Assembly (NCBI GenBank): GCA_949130495.1
Contig: OX422214.1
Span: forward strand, 250,112,187 to 250,176,186
From: Sambucus nigra
Taxonomy: Eukaryota > Streptophyta > Magnoliopsida > Dipsacales > Adoxaceae
Length of the DNA: 64,000 nt
Direction: 5' to 3'
Below the pieces are notes generated by a model that was given only the letters and a program-made list of their open reading frames with translations, ran no database searches and was not told where the DNA came from. The number at the start of each line of letters is the position of its first letter. The first letter of the stretch is position 1. Shown piece after piece: positions 15,179-25,886 of the stretch. The translations under genes were made by a program, and so were the position numbers.

Positions 15179-15335
15179 GTTTCATGCATGTTTCCTTCAT
15201 CCATTATTCATTTGCATATTGATCAGCACACAATTCATATAAATAATTTATGTTTTATTTATCTTACTATATATTTTTATTAAAAAAGGCTTCTATTTTC
15301 AATTTTAGGGTGATTTTGATAATAATAATAATAGA
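15001..15335. repeat. Tandem duplication of about 160-178 bp ending in (AAT)n
   Basis: Two direct copies: copy 1 is 15001-15178 and copy 2 is 15179-15335. Both begin GTTTCATGCATGTTTCCTTC, contain ATTGATCAGCAC and AATTTATGTTTTATTTATC, and end in an (AAT)n run, about 10 units in copy 1 and 4 in copy 2. The copies differ mainly in the length of a poly-A run and of the AAT run, so the duplication is recent. Confidence 0.88.
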
Positions 15336-16301
15336 TTTATTTTTCTTTTACTTGGTTTGATTTATAGTGTTATAAATATGGTTTATAATGTATTTTAAAG
15401 AATCTGTTTAATATTTTGTAGGCTTATTGGGGCATTAAGGTTATTCAAGTGAAAAATCTTCCTTTTATTAATAACTTTTGTTTTTGGTCCTTATTATATT
15501 TTATTCTTGTAATAGAGTATTATGGATCAATACATTATTGCATTGATTTTCAGTATACTTCTTTTGTTGACAACACTTTTCTATATGCATGTTCATGTGT
15601 CAACCAGGCTTTCATCTGCTTCTAGGGAAAAGAGTTATCTTTGTCTTCTTTTTTTATTTGGGTTTGCTTTTGTAGGTAAGGTTAATACTTAAAATAATAT
15701 GTTATGTAATGTAGTCTAAGCAATTGGGTTTCATGAAGTTTCAGCAGCGATGATGCTGTCCCATCAGTTAGTGCAGATAGATTGGATTGACTGCACTATT
15801 TGAATGAATATCCATTCCCACACCAAAACAAGAGCTCTTATTCAAATCTTTTTAGCTGAAAAAAGTTTCAAAGAAAACCATGGAGGCCACCATTAACAAT
15901 TTTACAAAGTTACTTTTTTTTGGCATATTGTTAGTTTCAAAGTTATTGTTCATTGATAATTTATTTTCTTTCGTTGTTTCCCTGTATTTTTAAAAACTGA
16001 TGGGAATTTGGCACGGAGGGTAACTATAACCGGAATAGGTAATCTAATTTAATCTTATATTATAATTTTAAAACAGAGGCTGCATAGGTATAAGTTATTG
16101 ACAAACCAAAATTGTAACGCTGATGAAAGAGAATCTTTCGATTGGGTGATAAGAGGATTTCTATTTGTCTGAGGCTATGATGAAAATAATAATTGTACGA
16201 GACTTGGTATTTGTAAGAAAATTAGAAGATTTATGAAAAATTATCTGCTTTTCCACTAGATTATGTTTGCCAAGAATATAGTAATATAATTCCCTCTAGT
16301 A
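15336..16301. other. Non-coding DNA left of the Helitron
   Basis: AT-rich. I looked here for an upstream exon of the lipase fragment at 16370 and found none. No other element is recognised. Confidence 0.4.
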
Positions 16302-16369
16302 TCTCTATATATATTAAGCTGAGTTTTTTTCATACATTAAATATTGGTCTAAAAGTACTTTGGTTTTAG

Positions 16370-16480
16370 GTAACAACAGAAGATGGATATATCTTGAGCA
16401 TGCAGAGAATTCCATTGGGAAGGTCAGGTGGGACTGCAGAAAACAGGAAACCAATCCTGCTACAGCATGGCCTTCTTATG
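16370..16480 (+). pseudogene. Captured exon of a triacylglycerol/AB-hydrolase lipase
   Basis: A 37-codon open exon has correct splice borders: TTTTAG before 16370 and GTTAGA from 16481, both phase 0. It encodes VTTEDGYILSMQRIP followed after a Gly/Arg-rich stretch by PILLQHGLLM. This is the N-terminal block of the AB-hydrolase-associated lipase family (plant LIP1/MPL1-type acyl lipases, also animal gastric lipase). In these, V-T-T-x-D-G-Y-I-L and Q-H-G-L precede the rest of the hydrolase fold, including the catalytic Ser, Asp and His, none of which are here. No other exon was found within several kb, and it sits inside Helitron ends, so it is a captured gene fragment and not a gene. The frame is undamaged, which suggests recent capture. 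Confidence 0.8.
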
Positions 16481-16633
16481 GTTAGAAACAGTTATGTTTT
16501 ATGGGTTTTTGGTTTTATTGTAATTTACCCATTTGTTTTGGTATATTGCGTTTGACCACTACTATTTTCTCTTTTGGGATTTTACCCCCACAAAGTATCA
16601 TAAATACACTTTTCTTGCCACAAAGTATCATAA

Positions 16634-16666
16634 ATCCTTAGAAACCAAACTTTGGTTTCTACGGAT
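16634..16666. repeat. Hairpin with 16-bp arms in the Helitron
   Basis: TAGAAACCAAA, one C, then TTTGGTTTCTA (16639-16661) is a perfect 11-bp inverted repeat. With one mismatch it extends to 16-bp arms (ATCC ... GGAT). Confidence 0.8.
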
Positions 16667-17471
16667 TTTTTTGTCCCTCAAAATGGCCCCATTTTTTAGA
16701 GCCTAGGGTTGGAATGTGTACCCTTTCCCCCCGCCGTTTTTAACCTTCTGCTGCTGCAATTTCAACACCCTCCATGGTTTTTTCAAGTCAGAGACGGGTA
16801 TAATATTATTTCCAATTACATAATCTTTCCACAACTATAAATATCATTTTTTTATATTATCGTAATTATGCACTCGCCTGCGCGTAACATATATCTTTGT
16901 TCACTTTATGGATATAACCTTAGATGAGCAATTCCTTTTATGTATATGTAATAAATTTTCTTTCAGCGTTGAGGGTTTTGATTCGATTATTTTTTTAAGG
17001 ATTTTTTTTACCAATTCAACGGTAATGAGTTTTTGATTGATTGAACTATGAGTGATTTCATTTGGTTTCGATTTAATTTGGATGGAGGTCAGGGTTGGAT
17101 TACAGTAAAAGAACACATTTTTTTAACTAACGATGTGTAGATTGAATTATATAGGTGCTTCTTAATGGAAACTTAAATCTTGTATATAGTAGTTTGTGTG
17201 TGCGTTTTACCGATTGAATTTTTTAAATTCAAGTAAAAATAAAATGCAAACCTCCATGAACATTATATCATGTGAATTTTGGATCAAGTTTGTTGTCTTT
17301 GCTAAAGCTGTTACTCTTTATTTTGTATACTACTCATTCATCAAAAATATTAAGCATAACATATTTACAAATGCTATCAATTATTATCTATTTATATTAT
17401 TAAAACTATTTTAAATAAATTTAAAGTCATTTTTTTATAAAACGCCAGCGCATCTCGCGGGTTCCATGCTA

Positions 17472-17472
<1 letters not shown>

Positions 17473-17505
<33 letters not shown>

Positions 17506-20091
17506 AGTAGAATATTGGTTACTATTTCATAAGTTGACAACTTAATCAGAGGCTAGGATTGAGCCACCAATGCAAGAATCCAATGGTTGAGATTAAAATA
17601 CCCCTCTTACCATTTTTGCCTCTCAAATATTTGGATTCCCCCTCTTTTGACACACTCTAATTTATTTCCCCCCTTCTTCAAAATTCAAAAAAAAGGGTAG
17701 AAAGGGTATTATACCCATTTTGATCTCAAAGTCCAACTCTCTCCTCACACACAACCCACCGACCCTCAAACAAGTACCCCCTCTCTCTCTCTTCGGCTTA
17801 TCTTCTCGCGGTGACTTCTCTCTTTACCATTTATACCTAAATTGTGCATGTGTTTGCAGACCGTTGGTATTAGAGCTTTGATTCAAAACGGGGGTGTGGT
17901 GTTTCCTTTATTAATTTATTTTTTGATTGTTTTGCAGGTTATAGATATTAAGTATAGAATGGAGGTTTATAGATTGAGTTTTTCTCCTTTCAAATCTAAT
18001 AAGGTATGATTTTTAAGCTTAAGTGTCAAGTTCTCATTAACCTAGCTCTTTTATTAATGTGTGCACAGATATTTTTGATACGATTTCTTAGTTTGGGAAT
18101 AACAACTTTGGTTTGGTTGTTAGATAAGTGATTTGGATTTTATTCGTTACTTTTTTGTTTCATTATGTATGATACAAATATACAAAATATAATTATTGTG
18201 AAGAATAGAAATGGTGTCTTGATTTGGATTCCATTATTAAGGCATTTTAAAAGATTTTTAATTTTTTTGGCATTTTATTAGTGGCATCCTATGTGTTTGA
18301 CAAAAATCCAAAGCAAACAGATGCATGCATTGAATTTACAAATTTGAAATTTTCATACAGTATTGGCAAAATTACATATCTGAAATTTTCATACATTATT
18401 GGCAAAATTACATATCTGAAATTTTCAATTTTAGTCACTAATGTCACAATGCTACAGGCAATTTTTTTCCCTATGCTTACATGTATTGAAATGTAAAGTT
18501 TTATTATTACCTTTCTTTGATATGGATTCCTATTGTTGTTGTATTGTTTATATTACCTATAAATTCAGTAGCAATCTGAAAAATTACTAAAAATTGATGT
18601 TTTAATTTCAATAGTCTCAATAAACGATTGTTCTTTGAATTAATTTATTCGTCATTGATTTTAGGTTTTGTCTTATATCCCTTGATCCAAGAATCACAAC
18701 TATGTGGAAATTATGTTACTTTGTAAATGTCATACCCACACACTCCTTATCTGTGTTATCTGAAAAGTTTTTTTGAGTTGCTAATTTGTTCTAGCTTTAA
18801 GTTACTTCGATCTAGATTTTTTAATTGTTGTGTTTGATGTGGAAAATGAGTTGCCAAATTAGCAAGAGTACATTTTTCTCTTTGTAAGAAGAGTTATAAA
18901 AATTGTTGTATGCATCTTTGATTATTCATTGTAGGGTCCCAAAACTCAATTATCGGTTAAAAGTGATATTAATTGGTGAATCTCCTTTTTTTTAGCAAAT
19001 AAGTCTTGGAATCACTGAGGTATACTTGTACTTTATTTTTTTCTTAGTTTTTGTTAGTTTTGTGAATATCCACATGTCTACAAAAATATAGATACTCAAA
19101 TTATAAAGGAAAAAAAGAGCCAAAGAATGTTTTTATGTCACTTTTTGAATTCCATTTTGAGGATAGATAAAAAAAACTCTAGAATTTTGGAACATGACAT
19201 AAGATTGTAGTCCTATGAACTTAGGATGTCAATCTGACATTTCAACTGGTAGTGTGTAACTGATTCATTCTTTTTATGCAACTTCATACATGGGTGATCC
19301 TTTTCCACTTGAAATAAGACAAATGCAAAGCGTATTCACTTATTCTTTGTTTTCCATTTTATACTTTGGAAATGTGATAGGGTAGAGAAATATAATGATG
19401 GAGATATAATAGTGATTCTATTGTTGCCTGTCAATATATTTCTTTGACATTTTATACTTGGTTTCCCTCCGAATTCAAATAGGTTTAATGAGTATCCTAC
19501 AAAAATCCCATATACACAGGGAAACCCATGCGGTACATAGTAGAAACCCAATGGTATGGAGATGAAATGCACAAACTCTCAATTTGAGGCTATTATATTC
19601 GGTTTGTACTATTTATTAACTTATAGCTATATCTGATCACGTGGTATATATGCTTTTTAATTTTTAACCCTGTTTTACAAGAGCATAAAATAGATCCTAA
19701 AGATTCATTGACATATATAGTTTGTTTAACTTACTTGGGGATTTTGTAATGGTCTAAAATAGTCCATAAACTGATTTATTTAATTTGAGATAATTCTTAT
19801 CATTTTATTATCCTTCAATCATTTGTTTTTGAGTCTTACATTTACTGCCAATCAGATAAAGAAATTTAAATTGCATCCTCATTTCCATCTGATTGGCACA
19901 TTTATCAAGTCATCTATTTACTCTGTTTCTTGCAAGGAATGTATGGAGAAACACCTATGCATGTTCGTATGCTTCTTTTTGTTTGTATTGTGTATGAAAA
20001 TATATTATTTTGTAAAGGAATTAGTCTTTGCAGCAACTTACTGATCATATTGTTAATTCATCTTTTGTTGTTTGTTTGTAGTTTGATTAAA
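17473..20091 (+). other. Possible promoter, leader and leader intron of the OSCA-like pseudogene
   Basis: A (TA)n run at 17474-17502 is followed by AT-rich and pyrimidine-rich DNA (17740-17830: repeated CTC and a CTCTCTCTCTCTTC tract) typical of plant core promoters and leaders. A small exon-like block at about 17939-18003 lies between TTTTGCAG and AAG|GTATGA. Directly before the coding start, TTTGTTTGTAG (20070-20080) is a good 3' splice site. OSCA-family genes commonly have a leader intron, so this may be the leader region of the pseudogene. That is inference; no transcript evidence exists. A direct repeat with ACATATCTGAAATTTTCA-type blocks is at 18340-18425. Confidence 0.35.
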
Positions 20092-20393
20092 ATGGGTTCT
20101 TTTGTTCTCCTGTTAAAAAAAATCACGTTTACTATCCTCAGTGCCTTAGCTTTCTTTGTGGCATTTGCATTTCTTCGGATTCAGCCTCTTAACGATAGAG
20201 TCTACTTCCTAAAATGGTATTTAAATGGCTTAAGAAGCAGTCAGTTGAACACGGGTGTCCACAAGATTGTTAATTTGGACTAGCGATCATACTTGAAGTT
20301 TCTGATGCCAGCTGCATTGATAATGCCAGAGCTTGAACTTATTGACCATGCAGGATTGGATTCTGCTGTGTACTTGCAGATTTATCAGATGGG
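20092..20393 (+). pseudogene. OSCA/CSC1-like channel pseudogene, first coding exon only
   Basis: From ATG at 20092 the frame has an N-terminal membrane segment (about residues 8-24, TILSALAFFVAFAFL), then RIQPLNDRVYFLKWYL and NGLRSS. After an in-frame TAG (20281-20283) it continues RSYLKFLMPAALIMPE, ELIDHAGLDSAVYLQIY. These blocks, in this order, are the N-terminus of OSCA/CSC1 (ERD4-related) osmosensitive Ca2+-permeable channels of plasma membrane. The family normally has two more residues (x-W) between FL and MP; here six bases are missing. The exon ends at a clean GTATGC donor (20394). The leader intron acceptor is retained, so it arose by DNA duplication and not by a processed mRNA. None of the later exons (pore helices) was found downstream. 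It is non-functional as a channel. Confidence 0.85.
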
Positions 20394-20966
20394 GTATGCT
20401 TTAAAATAACTTATACGAAATTTTGAACTACTTAAAGGAAATAATATTTGTGATTACCTTAAAATTTTGAGTGCCACATATGAGTTTATTGGTCAATTCA
20501 GATGTTTAAAGTGACTCTTGATTAACATTTTCACATGGCTTCATTAAGGATGACAGTTCTAACGTTGATTTTATTGAACACAAGCATGGATTGGTTTTTA
20601 TTTTAAGAGAAATTCTTTAGTTCGTCACCTCACAACTTTATCAGTTAAGAATGATACACTTCTAAGAGGCTACCGAGCAATGCCAATCTACTTTATTGTG
20701 TCATGGGGCCTATTGCAGACATCAATAATTCCTCAGGATTTTATGTGATCGGAGACATCGGTGATAATGGAATCAAGGCCATATGATCTATTATGATCAC
20801 TTGAATCTTAACTAAAATCACTGCGACATTGGTGGCATGCCACTATGCATCAATGATCACTATTTAGGAGTTAAGGTCAGTTTTTTTATCTTTGTATCTT
20901 AGACTTCTATTTGAAATGTTGGATTCTTTGTTCATAGTGGGTATGTTTCACCTTCGAAATCCTGGC

Positions 20967-21081
20967 ATGTTAATGTGGATTAACCATTGCTCTTTTCATT
21001 CCAGTTGTATATGACTAAAACTGATGTCAATGTGGATTAACCATTGATTTTTTTCATTCCAGTTGTATATGACTAAAACTG
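20967..21081. repeat. Tandem duplication of about 57 bp
   Basis: Two near-identical units contain AATGTGGATTAACCATTG, TTTTCATTCCAG and TTGTATATGACTAAAACTG, at 20967-21024 and 21025-21081. Confidence 0.85.
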
Positions 21082-22259
21082 TCTAGAACAATTAACATTG
21101 AGAAGATAGCATGGATAGAGTCATGGATTGTGAACAGTATTGGATTATTAGAAACAATCCAAGAGAAAGTTACACTATTTGATCTATTTGTTCTATGAAA
21201 ACTATCTTGGTTGTTGCTCAGATTGTGCACAGTATCTCGACTCGGTGTAGTTTCGGAAGTCCTTGACCCCCCACGACCTTTGGTAGTGAAATTTAACTTA
21301 CAGACCAAATGAAGTAGAATTATTCGCCAAATATGCACAAAATGTAGATACATAATTTGTGACAAGGCAGCATATTCAAGAGCCATGAATGTTTGTCCAT
21401 CAAAGATGGACTTTGGAATTGATTTTTTATTTTTTTATTAGTGGATGATTTCTTTTAGTTGTCCCCCATCCATTTACTTAAATTGAAATGAAAAAGAATA
21501 TCACTTTGTGGTGTCAATAAAACCAAAATTTGTTGTCTGAATTTAAACTATTTACTATGCATTCAGTTTGACAGATGTATTGAAAACTGAACTGAGTGTT
21601 GCATTTTTTTATACTATACACCATTAAAACTTATTTTTCAAATATCAACGAATTCCATGTTGCACCAAAGATTAGTATGAAATTATTTTTTATATACACC
21701 GGTGCCACAGTTAAGATGTCACCTTACTTATTTGGTTGAATATAAGTTCACTCACTGTGATAAAATAATTATCCAATGTAATGATATTGTTGTTTAAATG
21801 TTGATAATTTCCACAATTTTATATTGATTGGAAAAATAATTCTTTATAGGAGAATGTTAGGGACAAAATGTAATTACTGATCAAAGTAGCCATTGATGAA
21901 TTATGCAGGTGGTCTTCTACAAATAGAGTGGACAAACACATTACTTCTTACCATCACCGAAGGTCACCCAAGGAAGAACCATGACCAGGGGGAGCATGGA
22001 CCATAGTTGATGGACGATCCGTGATAAAACTGCTACACTTATGTCGCTCTGCATGGAAATAATTATTCATCTTACTATCATGAATGCCTATTGGAATCTT
22101 CTTACTGTTATCAATAGCTTTTGAAGGGGAAGTAACTCTCTGTCATTGGATCGTGTTGCTATCTTTTTAATGTTATGGTTAATGTTATCAATGGGTGGTG
22201 AAGGGGCAGCGATCGCAACAATCCTCTAAGAAGGCCCATCATTTTTTTCCAATTGTGTG

Positions 22260-22290
<31 letters not shown>

Positions 22291-24470
22291 CTAACTAGGT
22301 AAACATAGCTCCATTTTTTAATTTTAAACACCGAGAGAGATAGAGTGTGGCAAATCTATCACAGCTAATGTGATTTTCCTACTATATGAGTTTTTTTATG
22401 ATGCTTGATCAAGGCTGTGGCATCTTGCTTGGTTTTGTGCTCATCTAGTGAGGTTATTTGGTTATTTTTACGACGATACACTTGAAATGTAATCGGTGTT
22501 TTGTTTTGTTTAGATTTCTTGGGATGGTTTTCATGCGTTTTTGAGGTTTAGGTATATAGATTTTAGGGCTTTGTGCTTATATATGTTTTTTTAACATTTA
22601 TAATTCAATCTTTTTTGTGTGTGCGCACTTTACAGAAAATGGAAAGGAAAATTTCTATCTAGACAAGTTTGAAGAATATCAAATGAATGTCGGAAGGTTA
22701 GTTTGAGTTGATGGTAAGACCTAGCAAACAAAGAGCTGTGTTTGCTACTTTTGGTGTTTTATTTTCATAAGTTTGAATAAAATACTTTTTCTTTACAGCA
22801 TAGGTTTGAGTTTTCCTCACCTATTTTGATATATTATATAAAGTTATATCTTTCATTTATATATATATATATTCAATTATCTGTGCAGAATTTTGAATAA
22901 AGATGAATGGCCTCACACTTTGGGTAACTCAACTCGCATCATTTTGTCCTTTTAGATCAAGTTTTTTTGTCTATAAACGGTTTTCTACATGCATTTGGTG
23001 TACTCACTGAGATTACATGGATGGGAATGAAGGCACAAATTTTCTATACCCGAGTGTTATCGATCAATTCCATAGGCAGCTTGCATATCTAGAGGAAAAT
23101 GGTGGTTAAAACGAGCCTGTTAGAGAAAACATGTATCTCTCCCGTGGTCTACAACTAACTCGAGTACAATTCCTCCTAAATTGCAGCAAAATATGGCTGC
23201 AGTTGACAGATGATGAATTTCAGAGAAGATATATAACAGTGGTAGAGTTATAGACACAATTTCTGGAGATGTCTGAAAGGATTCACGACCACTACCGTGG
23301 ATGCCAATAGCTACTCTCGAAAGAGTTCTAGGACCAGGTTTGCTATACGATAGTAGTAGAAATATGAAGCATTCCTACGATAGTAATAACTGACATGGTA
23401 GTTGATGCCAATACTACCAGTCCATATTACCAGCCACAAACCAAAGGCGATCAAATGAAAATTGATGCAAAACTAATGCAGGCGCAATCTTAGTTTGTTG
23501 TTGTAGGAGTGGCAGTCGTTGCGCGCCTGCACATAGAGAGGTTGGTGGTGTTCAGTTAGGAGACTCTTAGACGGGGTTATGATATTATTGGTTAGTTTGA
23601 GAAATCTCCGTTGAATTGCAAGGGGAATCTTCAGAGAAGTTGCAGTCTAATTTTTATCCTTTTTCTTTTTCCAACGCTCAAGCCTTTTTTTGTTTACAAG
23701 TTATAACCCTGTAAATTTATGTGCATCGTACTATTGAATTGATAATGAAAATAAGTGTTTCCAAAAAAAAATATTAATAGTTTTTTTTCTAATTTAGTTA
23801 TTTAATTGTGTTCTTTTTCTTAAATCGCACACCTGCATCCAGGAACGATCAGTCATGTCGTTGATGTTGCCACTGCTGCAACAACATAGCAGTTGCAATA
23901 ACAACAAAGAAGTTGATGCTGCAGAAACCACACGACATCCGTTGCTGCAACAACACATCAAGATCTCAATGACGATGATGAGGTCCTAGAAAATGTAGTT
24001 GATCAGACCTTTGAAGCCACTGCCGAGGAGGGGGTAGCCACTTCTTACCAAAGTTGAAGTCGTTGCTGAGGAGGGGGTACGGACATGTTTACGTTTGGGT
24101 TTTTTAAGGCTGTCATTTATATTTGGTGATGTGAATTTAAATGATTTTCAATTCAGCTATGAATTATCACTACTAATATTTGAATCTTATCTTTTAATTA
24201 ATGGTTATGCTTTAGTACTATTCATACCGTTAAATTGAGCTATTTTTCAATATTGTTATATAATGTGGTTAAAGTATTCTCTTTTACACCTTATGGTGAT
24301 TGAAGAACCCTTATAGTAATATGATATGTTAACAATGATAGTGATGTATTAAATAGTTAGATCTCTATGCGCTCATTGAAATTCCAATCATTATTTCTTA
24401 GTTGGCGCGAGAAGTAATTGAATTGCCTTAATACTATTCTATTTCAAGTTAAAATAGTATTGTTTGGGGA
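21082..24470. other. Non-coding DNA with exon-like scraps
   Basis: A 110-codon minus-strand frame at 21386-21054 is open, but I recognise no domain. A (TG)n run lies at 22263-22290. The block at 23830-24060 is rich in CAACAA and GAGGAGGGGGTA repeats and gives an acidic stretch (DDDEVLENVVDQTFEAT) bounded by stops. It looks like a scrap of an exon from an unidentified gene. Nothing here supports a gene model. Confidence 0.35.
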
Positions 24471-24914
24471 GAAATGCCATAAATTTTTAACCGTAAATCT
24501 AAATGAGGCGATTTTGGCGCCATTGGAATCGTATCGCCCGTTATCTAGCTACTGATGTTTTAGGCTATTTTTGGCGCTATACAAGGGGTCAAAATAGACA
24601 TTAAAGTCGGAATTTCCGTATTTTCATTGTCGAATTTGGTTCGTGTAAGATTTTTTTTGTCAATTTTTTACGTATTCTGATTGTGTCCGGTGGTAGTTGA
24701 TTCAACTTTATGTATAAGTTGGACTATTTATTATTTGTTAAAAAGGATGGACAATCCTATAAATAAAGGATATTATGGCCAATGCTTTTAAAATTACATT
24801 TCGTGGAATGAAATTGATGTCATTTTGCAGTTACATACTGAGGAATTTTTTTTCGTTTTGCAATTATATATTTTGAAAATTTTCTTCGTGCCTTCAGGCA
24901 CAGGCATTCCGCTA

Positions 24915-24915
<1 letters not shown>
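24471..24915 (+). mobile_element. Helitron 3' end (5' end not found)
   Basis: The sequence ends CTAG at 24912-24915, followed by T. A perfect hairpin GTGCC-TTCA-GGCAC (24888-24901) lies 10 nt upstream, the architecture of a Helitron 3' terminus. The preceding 400 bp (from TTTGGGGAGAAATGCC, with GGCGCCATTGGAATC) looks like non-coding Helitron body. I could not locate the TC 5' end, so the left limit is arbitrary. Confidence 0.5.
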
Positions 24916-25009
<94 letters not shown>

Positions 25010-25041
25010 GAGAGAGGGAGGGAGAGTGTGTGTGTGTGTGT
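24916..25041. repeat. Compound microsatellite (TG)(TA)(GA)(TG)
   Basis: Successive runs of TG, then about 50 bp of TA, then GA with single G interruptions, then TG. It abuts the Helitron CTAG end, a place where simple repeats are often found. Confidence 0.9.
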
Positions 25042-25881
25042 AAAATTTCTCTAAAATAAACTAAAAAATGAGGACAAAAAATTGACTGGATTTGTCACGG
25101 TCAAAAGCCATGACATATCCTATTCATTCCCATATCCATTTTCTGGAGTTGGATCTAAGATTTCTTTATCCCATATGTAACATGCCGTATTTTTATATCA
25201 TTTAAATTGGCGAAATTAAGATAATATAAATTTTGTGAATAAATTGCTTGAATATGATTGTGCAGCTTAAATGATTCAATTATACCGAATATGTGCATTA
25301 GTAGATAATTAATTCGCAGGTCACATGACTTATTATTCACATGACTAGTATAACTAAAATGTTTAATTTATTGTAGACATTATTTGAGTACGTTCCGAAG
25401 TGACTTAGGAACTCGTTTAGGCATTTTAAACATCTTAATTTATTATAGACATTGTTTGAGCACGTAGACTCAAGCACATTTTTTCTCACACGTGTTTTAT
25501 TTGTAAAAAAAATACATTTTTTTTTCCATTTGTGTGTTAATATTGATCTTTGGAATTCTGTACGACATGCAATAAAACTGCTTTTTAAAATCTTAAAAAT
25601 ACATTTTATAAAAGGCTTCTGAGGTCTATCACAGGAGAACTTCATTGCAACAAGGCATTTTCTCGCTACATATCTCTCATTGGCCGCGCTATGTTCTTGA
25701 GTTTTTCGTCTTTGGGTCTGTCTAGTAAAAAAGTCAATATTTGAATTAGATTGTGCACATATTTCCTAGTACTCGTGCAAACTAAAGATCTGAACATATC
25801 GTTTTTACTTTTTACACCATTCCATTTCATGTGCGCCTACTCCTTACATATGTTTCCCATCAGGCTTCTTTTGCAAGCTTG
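25042..25881. other. Non-coding DNA
   Basis: AT-rich. Contains a diverged short direct repeat with TTAATTTATTGTAGACATT-type blocks at about 25360-25450. No gene or element is seen. Confidence 0.4.
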
Positions 25882-25886
25882 TATGT

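Larger units (their letters stand above)
16302..17472 (+). mobile_element. Non-autonomous Helitron carrying a lipase exon
   Basis: Helitron-type ends frame 1171 bp. The 5' end is TCTCTATATATATTAAGCTG at 16302, preceded by A. The 3' end is CTAG at 17469-17472, followed by T. This is the A|T insertion site used by Helitrons. Just inside the 3' end, CCAGCG-CATCT-CGCGGG (17444-17460) forms a short GC stem-loop (one A-G mismatch), 8 nt before CTAG. It encodes no Rep/helicase, so it would need an autonomous partner. It carries one exon of a plant acyl lipase with intron flanks (16370-16480). The segment at about 16590-16660 (ACAAAGTATCATAAAT twice) is of a kind I have seen in plant Helitrons. Confidence 0.72.

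Noticed and set aside
16490..17100. Search for the next lipase exon downstream of the captured exon
   Set aside because: No continuation of the hydrolase sequence was found in any frame before the Helitron end.
21054..21386. 110-codon minus-strand frame as a gene
   Set aside because: Clean frame, but no recognisable domain or homologous motif and no gene context; mentioned only in the regional description.
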